A DNA stretch of 64,000 bases from Dermatophagoides farinae (lineage: Eukaryota; Arthropoda; Arachnida; Sarcoptiformes; Pyroglyphidae): positions 2,669,001-2,733,000 of the forward strand of contig NC_134677.1 of assembly GCF_024713945.1 (NCBI RefSeq), given 5' to 3'. How positions within the stretch are numbered: the first letter of the stretch is position 1; every line of letters begins with the position of its first letter. The translations under genes and the position numbers were made by a program. A model generated the notes under the pieces. The model ran no database searches. It was not told the origin of the DNA and worked only from the letters and a program-made list of their open reading frames with translations. Below, piece after piece: positions 62,697 through 64,000 of the stretch.

Positions 62697-64000
62697 GTTT
62701 TCTCGTCGATTGAATTATTCATTACCTTTATGATGGGAAAAAATACATGAAAAGCAAGCACTAAAATAGTAAAATGATAGGAAAATTCACTATTCTTCAA
62801 TTGTGAAATTATAACTGGTTCTCTTGTATGCCCCTCTCCATCTTTTTCATTTAAATTGATTTTATAGCTTCTTTTTTTTCAAAAAAAAAAGTTTTTTGTT
62901 TCAAATTTTTCGAAAAAAAGTTATTGAATTTTTTTTAATATTCATAAAAAACGAGATAATCGACCTTAATGATCATCATGGCAAGCTCGTTTATTTTTTT
63001 TCCTCATATGAATATATCGCCAGATTTTCTCTTCTTTTTTTTTATTCAAATTTTCATTACTAATTTTAATTTTATTTTTCTATTTTTCTTTTTCTATTTT
63101 TTAGGTAAGCCTTCGACGTTTTTTTTTAGAAAAATCGTTTTTTTTTTGGGTGATAATCTGACGAATTTAAAATGACAATCAACTTTAAAAACTGTCCCTG
63201 ATGATAATAAAACATACACACGCACACACATATGGTGTTAATACATATATATGTGATGAGATTTTCATCATCATTATCATTCAAAAGTGCTACTGAATGA
63301 AAACCATACCATACCCAATATTATCCACCAGTTCATTACAATTCGAATCCATTAGAAATGACAGCCATCCAAACAAGGATGAGTATCATCATTGTTGATA
63401 TTATTGAAAATGAAAAAAAAAACATCTGCCCCATATGAATTTGGTTCAAAATCATCATCATCATCATCAACATCATTTGGAACTAAAAAGTTATACTCTT
63501 GTTAGATAGTGTATAATAATGCAATAGATATCGAGAATGATTAAGAATCATAAATTATCTTTTTTTTTCTACCACTATGAATGTTATAAAAAAAACTCAA
63601 AGTGAAGAGTTCACTTTTCACTATTTGACTTGACGATTGTCACTTGTATTTCGGTCTTTGACTGAATTATTGGATTATAGCATTCTTTAACAAAGAAATG
63701 AAGAAGATGAAGCAAAAAAAAGCATATGATATCGATGATATTGGATTGAGAGAGTGAGAGAGAGAGAGAATGTTTGATAATCGTGGTGATGGCAGAGAAC
63801 TGAGAGAAAAAATTGACTCAAACTTTTTTTTGGACTTTTTTCATATATTTGTACTTAATGATATAGAATCAAATTCATTTAGATAAATGACTATTTTGGA
63901 TGTGTCATCATGATGATCATTGTGTGTGTGTGTATAGAGATATACAGAAGAGTGTAATAATGATAATTGATGATTGAGATCATCCCTATGACACCATTTT
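62204..64000. other. geneless stretch to the window end
   Basis: Contains (ATG)11 at 62664-62696, T runs, a purine GA tract near 63748-63768, and TG tracts near 63920. A hydrophobic + frame at 62969-63175 is T-rich noise. No exon is seen. Confidence 0.5.
62664..62696 (+). repeat. (ATG)11 microsatellite
   Basis: Eleven ATG units, the longest of the very common TCA/TGA-class repeats in the window. Confidence 0.95.

Noticed and set aside
1-64000. CRISPR arrays, bacterial operons, telomere repeats, rRNA
   Set aside because: Repeats are microsatellites without unique spacers, there is no ribosome-binding-site gene spacing, no TTAGG arrays and no conserved rRNA blocks.

Overview
The window looks like AT-rich nuclear DNA of a small arthropod. 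The composition, the very frequent TCA/CAT, TTG, CA/TG and CT microsatellites, and proteins rich in Asn, His, Gln and Ser runs suggest an astigmatid mite of the Dermatophagoides/Sarcoptes kind. That assignment rests on general appearance, not on a marker gene. There are no operons, Shine-Dalgarno sites, tRNA, rRNA or CRISPR. The splice signals and poly(A) signals that can be seen are eukaryotic.

Four things are well supported. (1) A complete intronless gene at 156-983 (+) encodes a 275-aa secreted or membrane-attached protein with four lumenal cysteines, followed by AATAAA signals near 1170-1210. (2) A 199-bp pogo/Tigger-like MITE at 30181-30379 has TA target duplications. (3) A 984-bp foldback element at 31611-32594 has about 370-bp inverted arms and TA target duplications. 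(4) A first coding exon at 36145-36844 (+) has 233 codons of low-complexity, Ser/Asn/His-rich protein ending in a hydrophobic signal-like segment, with a consensus CAG|GTAGGT donor in phase 1.

The rest, over 90% of the sequence, is intron-like or intergenic DNA full of microsatellites and long T runs. The + strand looks richer in T than in A, as expected of introns transcribed left to right, so much of 36.8-64 kb could be introns of the gene starting at 36145. Higher-GC patches hold short open frames bounded by good splice sites or starting with a real ATG. The better ones are listed as low-confidence candidate exons: (+) 8890-9021, 13258-13450, 16578-16796, 19476-19775, 34488-34577, 41877-42200, 44103-44240, 45941-46171, 51156-51527, 51744-51986 and 60811-60862; (-) 17533-17811, 39518-39818, 43676-43801, 46627-46722, 49904-50107, 57453-57845, 61094-61303 and 61876-62203.

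Many such patches are open on both strands, and the complement of T-rich introns naturally yields hydrophilic, protein-like frames. Most candidates therefore need RNA-seq or comparison with another mite genome. The most interesting items are the foldback element (a possible hairpin-RNA source), the long-intron gene at 36 kb, the two phase-compatible minus-strand exons at 43.7 and 39.7 kb, and a small secretory-precursor-like frame at 61.1-61.3 kb.
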